Notes: generated by a model not told the origin, from the sequence alone. DNA of 9,720 nt from Ruminococcus sp. (GCA_017380355.1 JAFOED010000107.1:1-9720); one strand, 5' to 3'. Numbered from the stretch's first letter, positions 1 through 5,914 are shown. Made by a program: numbers and translations.

Positions 1-19
1 ATCTAAAGGAGCGAGTACT

Positions 20-451
20 ATGCAAAAACTTAGGAGATTTATTACAATGCTTTTGATTTCACTTTCTTTATTTGGTTTAACTGCGTGCAACAATGTCGAA
101 GATAACGTAGAAACTGTACCCGTTGCAACAACTGCTACTCTTTCTTACGAACAGATAAACGCAGAAAAAGCAAAGGAGATTATGGACAGCGGTGTGGACT
201 ATATTATTATAGACTCAAGAACTGATGAAGAGTTTTCACAGGGGCATATAGAGGGTGCTATTCTCATCCCTGAGTACGAAATAGCGCAGAGGGCTGAAAC
301 TGAGCTTCCTGATAAAGACGCTTTGATTTTAGTTTACTGTCGAAGTGGACGACGAAGCAAAATCGCTTCTGCTGAGCTTGTGAAATTAGGCTATACTAAC
401 GTAAAAGAGTTTGGCGGTATTATCGATTGGCCGTATGAAATTGTGCAATAA
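20..451 (+). CDS. Rhodanese-like lipoprotein
   Basis: A 143-residue surface lipoprotein with one rhodanese domain. Residues 1-23 form a lipoprotein signal: basic MQKLRR, a hydrophobic run, then the lipobox LTAC with Cys23 as the lipidation site. A linker rich in Thr/Val/Ala follows, and the rhodanese fold spans about 42-142. It contains IIIDSRTDEEF (62-72), GHIEGA (75-80) and the active-site loop CRSGRRS with catalytic Cys107. The loop length fits a sulfur-transferring rhodanese rather than a Cdc25-like phosphatase. Family knowledge: such domains carry a persulfide on the Cys and pass sulfane sulfur to thiols; the physiological acceptor here is unknown. An AAAGGAG site 8 nt before the ATG supports the start. 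The gene is first of three close-set genes, and any promoter lies outside the window. The domain call is firm, the role is inferred. Confidence 0.9.
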   Translation: MQKLRRFITMLLISLSLFGLTACNNVEDNVETVPVATTATLSYEQINAEKAKEIMDSGVDYIIIDSRTDEEFSQGHIEGAILIPEYEIAQRAETELPDKDALILVYCRSGRRSKIASAELVKLGYTNVKEFGGIIDWPYEIVQ

Positions 452-481
452 ATTTTGATAACATAAAGGAAGAAGTAAAAA

Positions 482-844
482 ATGGAACTTGAAAAGTTTT
501 TCAGAAGTGTTATAGAAGCTGACCGTGCGCCTGTCGTTATTTGTGATTTAGAACACAATGTTGTGTATATGAATTCTGCTTCAATCGATATTTATCACAC
601 CTGTCTTACAGGCAAGAGCATAAGAGAGTGTCATAATGCGGATTCTAATGCTAAAATCGACAAAGTGGTTGCGTGGTTTTCAAAAAGTAAGGACAACAAC
701 ATTGTCCACACTTTTTATAGCGAGAAAGAAAACAAAGATGTATATATGGTCGCCTTGCGTGACGAAACGGGCGAGCTCATAGGCTACTATGAAAAGCACG
801 AATCAAGAAACATAGAGACAGAAAAAACATATGTGCTGGAATAA
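482..844 (+). CDS. Small stand-alone PAS domain protein
   Basis: A 120-residue cytoplasmic protein that is essentially one PAS domain. Visible landmarks are APVVICDLEHNVVYMNSAS (16-34), the typical first PAS strands, LTGKSIRECHN (42-52) and the closing strands DVYMVALRDETGELIGYYEKHE (written in the protein as 86-107). It resembles the clostridial PAS proteins related to the C-terminal part of DUF438 proteins. There is no kinase, GGDEF or DNA-binding output domain, so it may sense a small molecule or redox state and act by protein contact. Cys21, Cys41 and the Cys50-His51 pair could be ligands for heme or a metal, but that is only a suggestion. AAAGGAAG about 9 nt before the ATG supports the start. 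It lies 30 nt after the rhodanese gene and 29 nt before the nitroreductase gene, so co-transcription is likely. Confidence 0.8.
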   Translation: MELEKFFRSVIEADRAPVVICDLEHNVVYMNSASIDIYHTCLTGKSIRECHNADSNAKIDKVVAWFSKSKDNNIVHTFYSEKENKDVYMVALRDETGELIGYYEKHESRNIETEKTYVLE

Positions 845-873
845 TAAAGTTTTAGACAAAAAAGGAGAGCAAT

Positions 874-1404
874 ATGAACTTCAGAGAAATTGCAGAAAAC
901 AGGCAGTCGTGCCGAGCATATAACAGTGAGCGTATGGTAGAGAAAGAAAAGCTCGACGCTATTTTAGAAGTAGCGAGACTTTCTCCGTCCGCTTGCAACG
1001 GACAGCCGTATCATATCACAGTTTGTACAGGCGAGGTTGCAAAAAAAGTTGCAAAAGCTACACAGGGAATGGGAATTAACAAATTCGCTCCTGACGCACC
1101 AGTACTACTCGTAATTTCCGAGAAGCCTTACGTGAAAACAGCAGCACTAGGTGCAAAAAGAAAAAATAACGACTATCGCTCAATGGATATCGGAATCCTG
1201 TCTGCGTATATAACGTGTGAAGCGACTGCACAGGGTTTAGGTAGTTGTATTTTAGGTTGGCTTGATGATAAAAAAATCCGCGAGCTCTGTAATCTCGACG
1301 GCACAGTACGACTTGTTATTACTATAGGTTATGCAAAGGACGACGACAAACTCCGCACTAAAAAGCGTAAGGATATAGAAGAGCTCGTAAGCTTTGTTGA
1401 GTGA
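874..1404 (+). CDS. Nitroreductase family protein (FMN oxidoreductase)
   Basis: A 176-residue flavoprotein of the nitroreductase superfamily, close to the usual length for the short subgroup. FMN-phosphate contacts are expected from RQSCRAY (10-16, equivalent to the RRSxRxF motif) and from the C-terminal KKRKD segment. SPSACNGQP (37-45) corresponds to the conserved SPSxxNxQP loop, DIGILSAY (105-112) to the dimer/cofactor helix and GLGSCILGWL (121-130) to the GLGTCWIG motif. Family members reduce nitroaromatics, quinones or other electrophiles with NAD(P)H; the natural substrate here cannot be told. AAGGAG 6 nt before the ATG marks the start. It is last in the three-gene cluster, and a terminator follows about 70 nt downstream. 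The rhodanese, PAS and flavin reductase set hints at redox or electrophile handling, which is inference. Confidence 0.9.
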   Translation: MNFREIAENRQSCRAYNSERMVEKEKLDAILEVARLSPSACNGQPYHITVCTGEVAKKVAKATQGMGINKFAPDAPVLLVISEKPYVKTAALGAKRKNNDYRSMDIGILSAYITCEATAQGLGSCILGWLDDKKIRELCNLDGTVRLVITIGYAKDDDKLRTKKRKDIEELVSFVE

Positions 1405-1475
1405 ATCTGAAGAAAATATAAGACTTTCGTGTTATCTGCTGTCGGTTTTTTAAAGCAATAATTGATATATTTTTT

Positions 1476-1501
1476 AAGGGCAATGTTATATTGCCCTTTT
1501 T
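1476..1501 (+). terminator. Rho-independent terminator after nitroreductase
   Basis: AAGGGCAAT (1476-1484) pairs perfectly with ATTGCCCTT (1490-1498) around a 5-nt loop, and T residues run to 1501. It ends the rhodanese-PAS-nitroreductase unit. Confidence 0.88.
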
Positions 1502-1554
1502 ATTTGCGGTGATTTCGGGTGTTTAAAAAAATTTCTGAAATATTAAATTATTTA

Positions 1555-1584
1555 AGGATTATTTAATAATTTAAGTTCTATAAT
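1555..1584 (+). promoter_or_regulatory. Possible promoter of the beta-repeat lipoprotein gene
   Basis: A perfect TATAAT lies at 1579-1584, about 60 nt before the start codon and after the preceding terminator, where a promoter is needed. No good -35 box sits 16-18 nt upstream (only GGATTA-like sequence), so the assignment rests on the -10 box and position. A perfect AT-rich inverted repeat, AAATTATT (1546-1553) / AATAATTT (1565-1572), overlaps the expected -35 area. Confidence 0.4.
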
Positions 1585-1642
1585 GTAGCCAATGAAGGAA
1601 ATTTCAGCAAAAAAATAAAACAAATTTACAGGAGAGATTATT

Positions 1643-2407
1643 ATGAAAGAAATTATTTTAGTTACAGTATTAGTTGTAGTTTTAGTGTCATTAGTCGGAT
1701 GTTTAGTAGGTTGTACGAGTGGTACTGCTACTTTTGGTGAAACCAAAACATATGATGTTGCATCAAATATCAAATCGTTAGATATCAGAATTGGCGCTGC
1801 TGATTTTACAATCGTGCACGGTGATAAGTTCTCTGTTGAAAGCAATCTGAAGAATCTCACAGTTACAGACGAGGACGGCGTGCTTAAGGTTGTTGAAAAA
1901 ACAAGAAATACGGTTAACTATATGGACGCAAAGCTTAAAGTGTGCATCCCAGAAAATATGGTATTCGAGAATGTATCTATCAAAACAGGTGCAGCAAAGT
2001 TAACTGCACAGTCAATTTCTGCAGACTCTGTAGATCTTAAGTTAGGTGCAGGTCAGGTACAGTTTGACAACATCGAAGCAAAAGAAAACATCAGCATTAA
2101 GGGTGGCGCAGGACAGATTAGCGTATTAGACGGCGACCTTAATAACCTTAACCTTGAATTAGGTGTTGGACAGTTTGATATGACAGCTAAGTTAGTTGGT
2201 GAAAGTAACTTGAAGTTTGGCGTAGGTGAGTCTGCGCTAACGCTCAAAGGTAGCAAAGACGACTACAGATTCGATATCAAAAATGGTGTAGGCGCAATTA
2301 CTATCGACGGTAATAAATCCGCAGCTTTCGTCTCAAATGGTGGAGACGGCGAAAACCTCGTGAAGATTAATGGTGGTGTAGGCGCAACTGATATTACATT
2401 TGAGTAG
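1643..2407 (+). CDS. DUF4097-like lipoprotein with Gly-rich beta repeats
   Basis: A 254-residue exported protein. The N-terminus has a short MKE head, a hydrophobic run and two consecutive lipobox-like motifs, LVGC ending at Cys20 and LVGC ending at Cys24; the first is the likelier lipidation site. The rest is a repeated beta motif of the form hydrophobic-x-hydrophobic-x-G-(A/V)-(G/A), seen near 45-57, 110-122, 129-141, 149-161, 168-180, 187-200, 209-221 and 239-253. Several copies are 19-20 residues apart, which points to a beta-solenoid or stacked-strand fold as in DUF4097/putative-adhesin proteins. No catalytic motif is visible. GGAGAG 6 nt before the ATG supports the start. The gene stands alone between two terminators. 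Family members are often cell-envelope proteins of unknown role; a binding or structural role is inferred. Confidence 0.82.
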   Translation: MKEIILVTVLVVVLVSLVGCLVGCTSGTATFGETKTYDVASNIKSLDIRIGAADFTIVHGDKFSVESNLKNLTVTDEDGVLKVVEKTRNTVNYMDAKLKVCIPENMVFENVSIKTGAAKLTAQSISADSVDLKLGAGQVQFDNIEAKENISIKGGAGQISVLDGDLNNLNLELGVGQFDMTAKLVGESNLKFGVGESALTLKGSKDDYRFDIKNGVGAITIDGNKSAAFVSNGGDGENLVKINGGVGATDITFE

Positions 2408-2743
2408 TAATATTGTAGATTTAGTAGTAAGCACTTGTTATATTTTTGGTGATAGTGTGTTCCTTGGCAACGGTGTCAGCAATCAATGAGGGGTATTATA
2501 CAAGAATAGGTAGAGAAATCTTTTAACAAGAAATCCCAATTTGGCGATCAAAAGTTAATAAACTAAAGTCAATGCAACAGTGCTAGTTCGTGCTGTTGCA
2601 TTTTTGCTTTGAAGAGCATTGGTTGAGCTTTCAGGTTTAGTGTGTTACAATTAGTTCGTTATAGTTTAATTCGACGAGGTTATTATCGGTGGAGGAACTA
2701 AGTAATATTTTACGTGTTCATATAATTAAATAATAAAAAACTA
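2408..2743 (+). other. Noncoding spacer before the MerR unit
   Basis: About 340 nt without a supportable gene. The only clear element is the terminator at 2571-2605. No open frame of useful length with a ribosome site is seen; an isolated GGTGGAGGAAC near 2690 looks like a ribosome site but is followed by a TAA rather than a start codon. Confidence 0.6.
2571..2605 (+). terminator. Rho-independent terminator after the lipoprotein gene
   Basis: AATGCAACAG (2571-2580) pairs perfectly with CTGTTGCATT (2593-2602), with a 12-nt loop and a T run at 2601-2605. It lies 164 nt after the lipoprotein stop codon, leaving a long 3' untranslated stretch. Confidence 0.8.
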
Positions 2744-2774
2744 TTGACTTTGACGTTGCGTTATACTTTATACT
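2744..2774 (+). promoter_or_regulatory. MerR-type promoter with 19-bp spacer and operator dyad
   Basis: TTGACT (2744-2749) and TATACT (2769-2774) are separated by 19 bp, the over-long spacing that MerR-family activators correct by twisting DNA. An imperfect dyad, arms ACTTTGACG (2747-2755) and CGTTATACT (2759-2767), fills the spacer and is centred at about 2757. It lies directly before the merR gene, so the regulator probably controls its own operon. A second TATACT at 2762-2767 gives a 12-bp spacing and is unlikely to be used with this -35 box. Confidence 0.8.
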
Positions 2775-2796
2775 CTTTTTTAGAGAGGTGATTTTT

Positions 2797-3534
2797 GTGA
2801 AGATGCATATCAAAGAATTCGCAAAGCTTTGTGGAGTTAGCGTGCGTACACTCCATTATTACGATGAAATCTGTCTGTTGAAACCTGCCTTTGTTGACGA
2901 ACAAAACAACTATCGGTTTTATGACGAAAAATCTCTTATGCGTATACAGGAGATTTTGTTTTTCAAAGAGCTCGATTTCCCGCTTAAAAGCATTTCAGAA
3001 ATTCTATCCTCTCCTGACTACGATAAACAAAAAGCTCTAAAAGAGCAGAGAAAACTTTTGATTCTCAAAAAGCAACGTTTAGAGAGAATTATCGATGCTC
3101 TTGATAATGCCCAGAAAGGAAAGATTACAATGAACGCATTTGATAACAACGATTACGATACTGCTCGTAAACAGTACGAAATTGAAGCAAAAGAACGCTA
3201 CGGAAAAACAGATGCATATAAAGAACACGAGCAAAAAACTTCAAGTTACAGTAAGGATAAATGGCAACAGGTTAATGACGGACTAAACGCAGTATTAGCT
3301 CAATTTGCCGAGTGTCTGCAAAGTGGACAAGCACCTGACTGCGATGAAGCTCAATCTCTTGTTAAAAACCTGCAAAACTATATCACAGAGAATTTCTACA
3401 CCTGCACTAACGAGATTCTCAAAGGCTTAGGACAGATGTATGTCGCAGACGAACGCTTCAAAGAAAACATCGATAAACACTTTGAGGGCACTGCTCAGTT
3501 TATAAGCAAAGCAATAGAAATCTACTGCAAATAA
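2797..3534 (+). CDS. MerR family regulator with TipAS effector domain
   Basis: A DNA-binding regulator of 245 residues from the chosen start. The N-terminus carries the MerR winged helix (IKEFAKLCGVSVRTLHYYDE, then NYRFYDE and LMRIQEILFFKELDFPL). A dimerising coiled coil follows (about 75-105, rich in K/R/E/L). The C-terminal region, from about NDYDTARKQYEIEAKERYG to the end, matches the TipAS fold that binds thiopeptide antibiotics in TipA and is found in Mta/TipA-type multidrug regulators. I chose GTG 2797 because AGAGGTGA (2784-2791) then lies 5 nt upstream; ATG 2803 is the alternative. A GTG at 2788 is open but falls inside the ribosome site. The operator dyad and 19-bp spacer immediately upstream indicate autoregulation. 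The vanZ-like gene 32 nt downstream is the probable co-transcribed target; the effector molecule is unknown. Confidence 0.9.
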   Translation: MKMHIKEFAKLCGVSVRTLHYYDEICLLKPAFVDEQNNYRFYDEKSLMRIQEILFFKELDFPLKSISEILSSPDYDKQKALKEQRKLLILKKQRLERIIDALDNAQKGKITMNAFDNNDYDTARKQYEIEAKERYGKTDAYKEHEQKTSSYSKDKWQQVNDGLNAVLAQFAECLQSGQAPDCDEAQSLVKNLQNYITENFYTCTNEILKGLGQMYVADERFKENIDKHFEGTAQFISKAIEIYCK

Positions 3535-3547
3535 AATAAAAATACAA

Positions 3548-3558
3548 CAGCCGATGAG
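3548..3558 (+). repeat. Duplicate of terminator arm over vanZ-like ribosome site
   Basis: CAGCCGATGAG here shares AGCCGATGAG with the 5' arm of the downstream terminator (4126-4135). It is an 11-nt perfect complement of that terminator's 3' arm CTCATCGGCTG (4146-4156). The segment overlaps the GAGGGG ribosome site of the vanZ-like gene. Confidence 0.7.
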
Positions 3559-3566
3559 GGGACAAA

Positions 3567-4115
3567 ATGTTTTACATTACATACACCCAGATGGTAATAG
3601 CTATCAGTTTAGCTTGGGTTATCATCAGAGCAATCTGCTCAGTTAAAAACAGAAAATTTGATATAAAACGAGAGCTACAGCTATTGCTTGTTTATGTCTG
3701 CATTGTGGTGGTAGCACGCTTTACTTTCTTTCCTTTTTCAAAGGTGGACGGCGTGATTCAACCTCTTGTTCTGGATACAGCAAAAATATGGCCGTTTCGG
3801 GTGAATTTCGTTCCGTTTGTACATATGACTGACTATCCGACCAAAGGTGAAATTCTGCTGAACTTTATCGGTAACACCGCTATGTTCATTCCGCTTGGCA
3901 TAGTCTGGCCTAGTGTGTTCAAAAAGCTTGATACACATCTGAAAGTAATCGGTGCAGGCTTTGGTTTTTCGCTTATAATCGAGATTTTACAGCTTCCGTT
4001 CTTTGACCGAGTGAGCGATGTAGATGACCTGATTCTCAACACTCTCGGATTCCTGATTGGTTACGGGATATATCTTCTTGTAAAAACGCTTAGTACAAGA
4101 AAACACAATAAATGA
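3567..4115 (+). CDS. VanZ-like family membrane protein
   Basis: A 182-residue integral membrane protein with about five predicted hydrophobic segments (roughly 4-24, 38-56, 97-115, 127-144, 156-173). VanZ-family signatures are clear: RFTFFPF (51-57), VNFVPF (79-84), EILLNFIGNTAMFIPLG (95-111), IIEILQL (137-143) and RVSDVDDLILNTLGFLIGY (148-166) with its Asp cluster. VanZ confers low-level teicoplanin resistance in Tn1546, but most chromosomal homologues have no proven role, so resistance should not be assumed. GAGGGGAC just before the ATG supports the start. It lies 32 nt after the MerR/TipAS gene and shares its promoter, suggesting an inducible envelope-stress or drug-response pair. The ribosome site lies within a sequence complementary to the operon terminator. 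Confidence 0.88.
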   Translation: MFYITYTQMVIAISLAWVIIRAICSVKNRKFDIKRELQLLLVYVCIVVVARFTFFPFSKVDGVIQPLVLDTAKIWPFRVNFVPFVHMTDYPTKGEILLNFIGNTAMFIPLGIVWPSVFKKLDTHLKVIGAGFGFSLIIEILQLPFFDRVSDVDDLILNTLGFLIGYGIYLLVKTLSTRKHNK

Positions 4116-4125
4116 ATAATTACAA

Positions 4126-4163
4126 AGCCGATGAGAGTTTGAATTCTCATCGGCTGTTTTTTT
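4126..4163 (+). terminator. Strong terminator of the merR-vanZ-like operon
   Basis: AGCCGATGAGA (4126-4136) pairs perfectly with TCTCATCGGCT (4145-4155) across an 8-nt loop, followed by G and seven T residues (4157-4163). It lies 10 nt after the vanZ-like stop codon. Confidence 0.95.
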
Positions 4164-4225
4164 GAATGTAAAATAAATTTAATTTTATTCTAAACTTATT
4201 TTGACTTTATTAAATAACTCAAAAT

Positions 4226-4344
4226 AAGTATTCGAAATGCTTTCAAAATTTCCTGCAAAAATTCTGGAAGTGGGACAAACTGTGGTCGTCCTAGTTTTTT
4301 CAGCAAATATGTGCTGTGCGTTTTCTAGTGAAAATCGAGTGCTT
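4226..4344 (+). ncRNA. Candidate structured RNA (unassigned; 6S-like at best)
   Basis: The noncoding stretch between the vanZ-like terminator and tRNA-Pro can fold into one long-range structure. AAGTATTCGA (4226-4235) pairs with TCGAGTGCTT (4335-4344) through ten pairs, two of them G-U. Inside, TTTCA (4241-4245) can pair with TGAAA (4329-4333), a hairpin CAGCA/TGCTG lies at 4301-4316, and GGAC (4273-4276) can pair with GTCC (4288-4291). The phrase CCTAGTTTT (4290-4298) resembles the template segment I recall from Bacillus 6S-1 RNA, and a rod with a central bubble and a side hairpin would suit 6S RNA. However, the length is short, no convincing promoter is visible (TTGACT at 4201 lacks a good -10 box) and the match is weak. 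A terminator follows at 4366. Treat this as a hypothesis. Confidence 0.28.
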
Positions 4345-4365
4345 TTAAAAACAAAAAATGCCCGA

Positions 4366-4390
4366 AAATGGCTTTGTTAAGCCGTTTTTT
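4366..4390 (+). terminator. Plus-strand terminator-like hairpin
   Basis: GGCTT (4370-4374) pairs with AAGCC (4379-4383) around TGTT. The stem is extended by T-G and A-T pairs from the AAAA on the 5' side, and six T residues lie at 4385-4390. It could end a transcript from the 4200-4350 region or back up the terminator at 4126. It faces the tRNA terminator head-on. Confidence 0.6.
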
Positions 4391-4395
4391 GGCAA

Positions 4396-4424
4396 ACAAA
4401 AAACCGACCTGTATAGGTCGGTTT
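4396..4424 (-). terminator. Terminator of tRNA-Pro
   Basis: Read on the minus strand, AAACCGACCT (complement of 4415-4424) pairs with AGGTCGGTTT (complement of 4401-4410) across a 4-nt loop. A six-T run follows (complement of 4398-4403). The hairpin starts 2 nt beyond the encoded CCA end of the tRNA. Confidence 0.88.
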
Positions 4425-4425
4425 G

Positions 4426-4502
4426 TGGTCGAGGTGACAGGACTTGAACCTGCGGCATCCTGGTCCCAAACCAGGCACTCTACCAAACTGAGTTACACCT
4501 CG
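4426..4502 (-). tRNA. tRNA-Pro(UGG)
   Basis: A complete 77-nt tRNA on the minus strand. The 7-bp acceptor stem is CGAGGTG/CACCTCG, the D arm is ACTC/GAGT, and the anticodon stem CCTGG/CCAGG encloses the loop TTTGGGA with anticodon TGG (4466-4468 on the complement). The variable loop is ATGCC and the T arm carries TTCAAGT. Discriminator A and a genomically encoded CCA (4426-4428) complete the 3' end. UGG reads proline codons CCA and CCG, and often all four. It is a single tRNA gene with its own perfect promoter and its own terminator, not part of a cluster in this window. Confidence 0.97.
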
Positions 4503-4531
4503 AAAGTGTGTCATTTTGTGACAGCTCCGTT

Positions 4532-4560
4532 ATTATAACCGAAAAAAATTCATTTGTCAA
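4532..4560 (-). promoter_or_regulatory. Perfect consensus promoter of tRNA-Pro
   Basis: On the minus strand, TTGACA (complement of 4555-4560) and TATAAT (complement of 4532-4537) are separated by exactly 17 bp, the full sigma-A consensus. It lies about 30 nt upstream of the tRNA 5' end, consistent with strong constitutive transcription and a short leader. The leader contains TGTCA/TGACA, a small inverted repeat at 4509-4523. Confidence 0.92.
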
Positions 4561-4584
4561 TAGTAAATTTACACTTCTTTCTAC

Positions 4585-4613
4585 TTGTCTTTTGTAAAAA
4601 AAGCAATTATAAT
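4585..4613 (+). promoter_or_regulatory. Promoter of the single-pass membrane protein gene
   Basis: TTGTCT (4585-4590), a 17-bp spacer and TATAAT (4608-4613) lie about 63 nt before the start codon at 4676. The -10 box sits inside the perfect 12-bp palindrome CAATTATAATTG (4604-4615). It is divergent from the tRNA-Pro promoter 25 nt away. Confidence 0.65.
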
Positions 4614-4675
4614 TGTTTTTGTATGGATTTTTATTAGAAAAACGTTGATTTTTGTCAGAATTTGGAGATTTTTTT

Positions 4676-5881
4676 ATGCGCAAAAGACCTTTAATTGCAT
4701 TTTCTTCCTTGCTCGTTTGTTTATTTGTGATTTTTTGTTCTGTTTTATCTGTCGGAGCTATTGACGACAAATATACTATAGACGAGCTTGGGTTATCTAT
4801 AAAATTACCGAAAGAATACACGGTTGTCACCCGTACAACAGAGTCTGGTGATGAAGCATTCAAAAAGCTTAATCTTGATTATAACGAAACGATGACCGCG
4901 TTTACTGCGGCTAACATCTATCTGCAGGGCGTCAGCGACGATGGAATATTGAAAATCACGCTGACTCAGACCAGTGACAAGAACAGTCAGGCTATCAACA
5001 ACTATTCAGATTTAAGTTCTGCTGAACGCAAAACCGTACTTGACGCTTTCTTGTCAGATCAGATGTATACTTCAGGTACTGAAGTAAAGCACAATGGCAA
5101 TATCTATTTTGACCTTAATTTTGCTCAGAAGACCCGTTCTGGTACTATTTACGGTTACCAATGTCATACTGTTGTAAACGGTATGAACATAAACCTCACT
5201 ATGCAGAAGAGCAAAGAACAGCTTACTGCTGATGAGATTAAGGTAGCTGTCAACGTTGCTAATAGCATCAATTTCCACAAAATAAAGCGTAACTCAGGAC
5301 TCGCGTTTGATTGGTGGAGAATCCTTTTATGGATTTTAGTTCTTGTTGCGTGTGCGCTTATTGCCCACTATCTGTATAAATTCTACACAAATATGAAAAA
5401 ACAGAAGGCACAGGAGAGAAGAAGTCGAAAGCGTCAGGTGGAAAGATCTGTTATGTCCGAAGAAGACAGACTTATCGAGGATCTGCCAAAGGAATCGTAC
5501 AGCCGTTCACAGGCATTGTTTGACGATTTAGGTATCGATGACGACGATTTTATGACTTTAGATGAAATGCTCGGTTATGATACAGAAGATTACCACAGCC
5601 GTGCGAATACTGACCTCGATTCTTTTAATATCGACGTCAAGTCTAAAGATTCCACTCAAGGCGTTTCATTCTTTGAGGATGAGGGCGAGAATATCGACAA
5701 TAAGCCTGACTATTTTGAGGACTTCTTTGCAAAAGAAGAAGAGTCCCGACCTGTTACCACACGTGCTGCAAGCTCGGTTTTACTTAACGTAAAGACGTTT
5801 TTCAGACATTTAAAATATTTTAGCAAAAATCTCTATTCTTCAGTTTCAAAAAAGGTGAAAAATCTGTTTAACAGACGATGA
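4676..5881 (+). CDS. Uncharacterised single-pass membrane protein with acidic cytoplasmic tail
   Basis: I do not recognise a named family. From ATG 4676 the protein has 401 residues; this start is preferred because GGAG (4664-4667) lies 8 nt upstream, while an in-frame TTG at 4652 would overlap that site. Residues 1-28 form a signal peptide (MRKRP, a hydrophobic run, then SVGA with likely cleavage before IDD). An extracellular domain of about 180 residues follows (LGLSIKLPKEYTVVTR near 38-53; lone Cys163), resembling small secreted lipid- or envelope-binding modules, but without a specific match. A transmembrane helix spans about 214-237 (WWRILLWILVLVACALIAHY) and is followed by KKQKAQERRSRKR, so the C-terminus is cytoplasmic. 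The tail (259-360) is strongly acidic with FDDLGIDDDDF and DEMLGYDTEDY, then ends in a basic amphipathic segment (366-401). It is monocistronic, between its own promoter and the serC promoter. Confidence 0.85.
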   Translation: MRKRPLIAFSSLLVCLFVIFCSVLSVGAIDDKYTIDELGLSIKLPKEYTVVTRTTESGDEAFKKLNLDYNETMTAFTAANIYLQGVSDDGILKITLTQTSDKNSQAINNYSDLSSAERKTVLDAFLSDQMYTSGTEVKHNGNIYFDLNFAQKTRSGTIYGYQCHTVVNGMNINLTMQKSKEQLTADEIKVAVNVANSINFHKIKRNSGLAFDWWRILLWILVLVACALIAHYLYKFYTNMKKQKAQERRSRKRQVERSVMSEEDRLIEDLPKESYSRSQALFDDLGIDDDDFMTLDEMLGYDTEDYHSRANTDLDSFNIDVKSKDSTQGVSFFEDEGENIDNKPDYFEDFFAKEEESRPVTTRAASSVLLNVKTFFRHLKYFSKNLYSSVSKKVKNLFNRR

Positions 5882-5914
5882 TTTTAGCGCTTTAATACAT
5901 TATCACTAAAAATT

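Noticed and set aside
1552..1860. 102-codon minus-strand frame antisense to the lipoprotein start
   Set aside because: No ribosome site or promoter; the plus-strand gene has a ribosome site, signal sequence and repeat structure.
2788..2796. GTG 2788 as start of the MerR gene
   Set aside because: The GTG lies inside the AGAGGTGA ribosome site; GTG 2797 or ATG 2803 is properly spaced.
3567..4115. A complete glycopeptide-resistance (van) cluster
   Set aside because: No vanH, vanA, vanX or vanRS gene is present; VanZ-like proteins are widespread in Clostridia without resistance.
4264..4292. Cyclic di-GMP riboswitch, suggested by GAAGTGGGACAAA
   Set aside because: The GGGACGCAAAGCC core and the second stem of that class are missing, and no controlled gene lies downstream on the plus strand.
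4652..4675. TTG 4652 as start of the membrane protein gene
   Set aside because: The extension would cross the GGAG ribosome site and add an acidic head in front of a good signal peptide; ATG 4676 fits.
4480..4863. 127-codon minus-strand frame across tRNA-Pro and the start of the membrane protein gene
   Set aside because: It overlaps the tRNA and its promoter and is antisense to a gene with a clear signal peptide and ribosome site.
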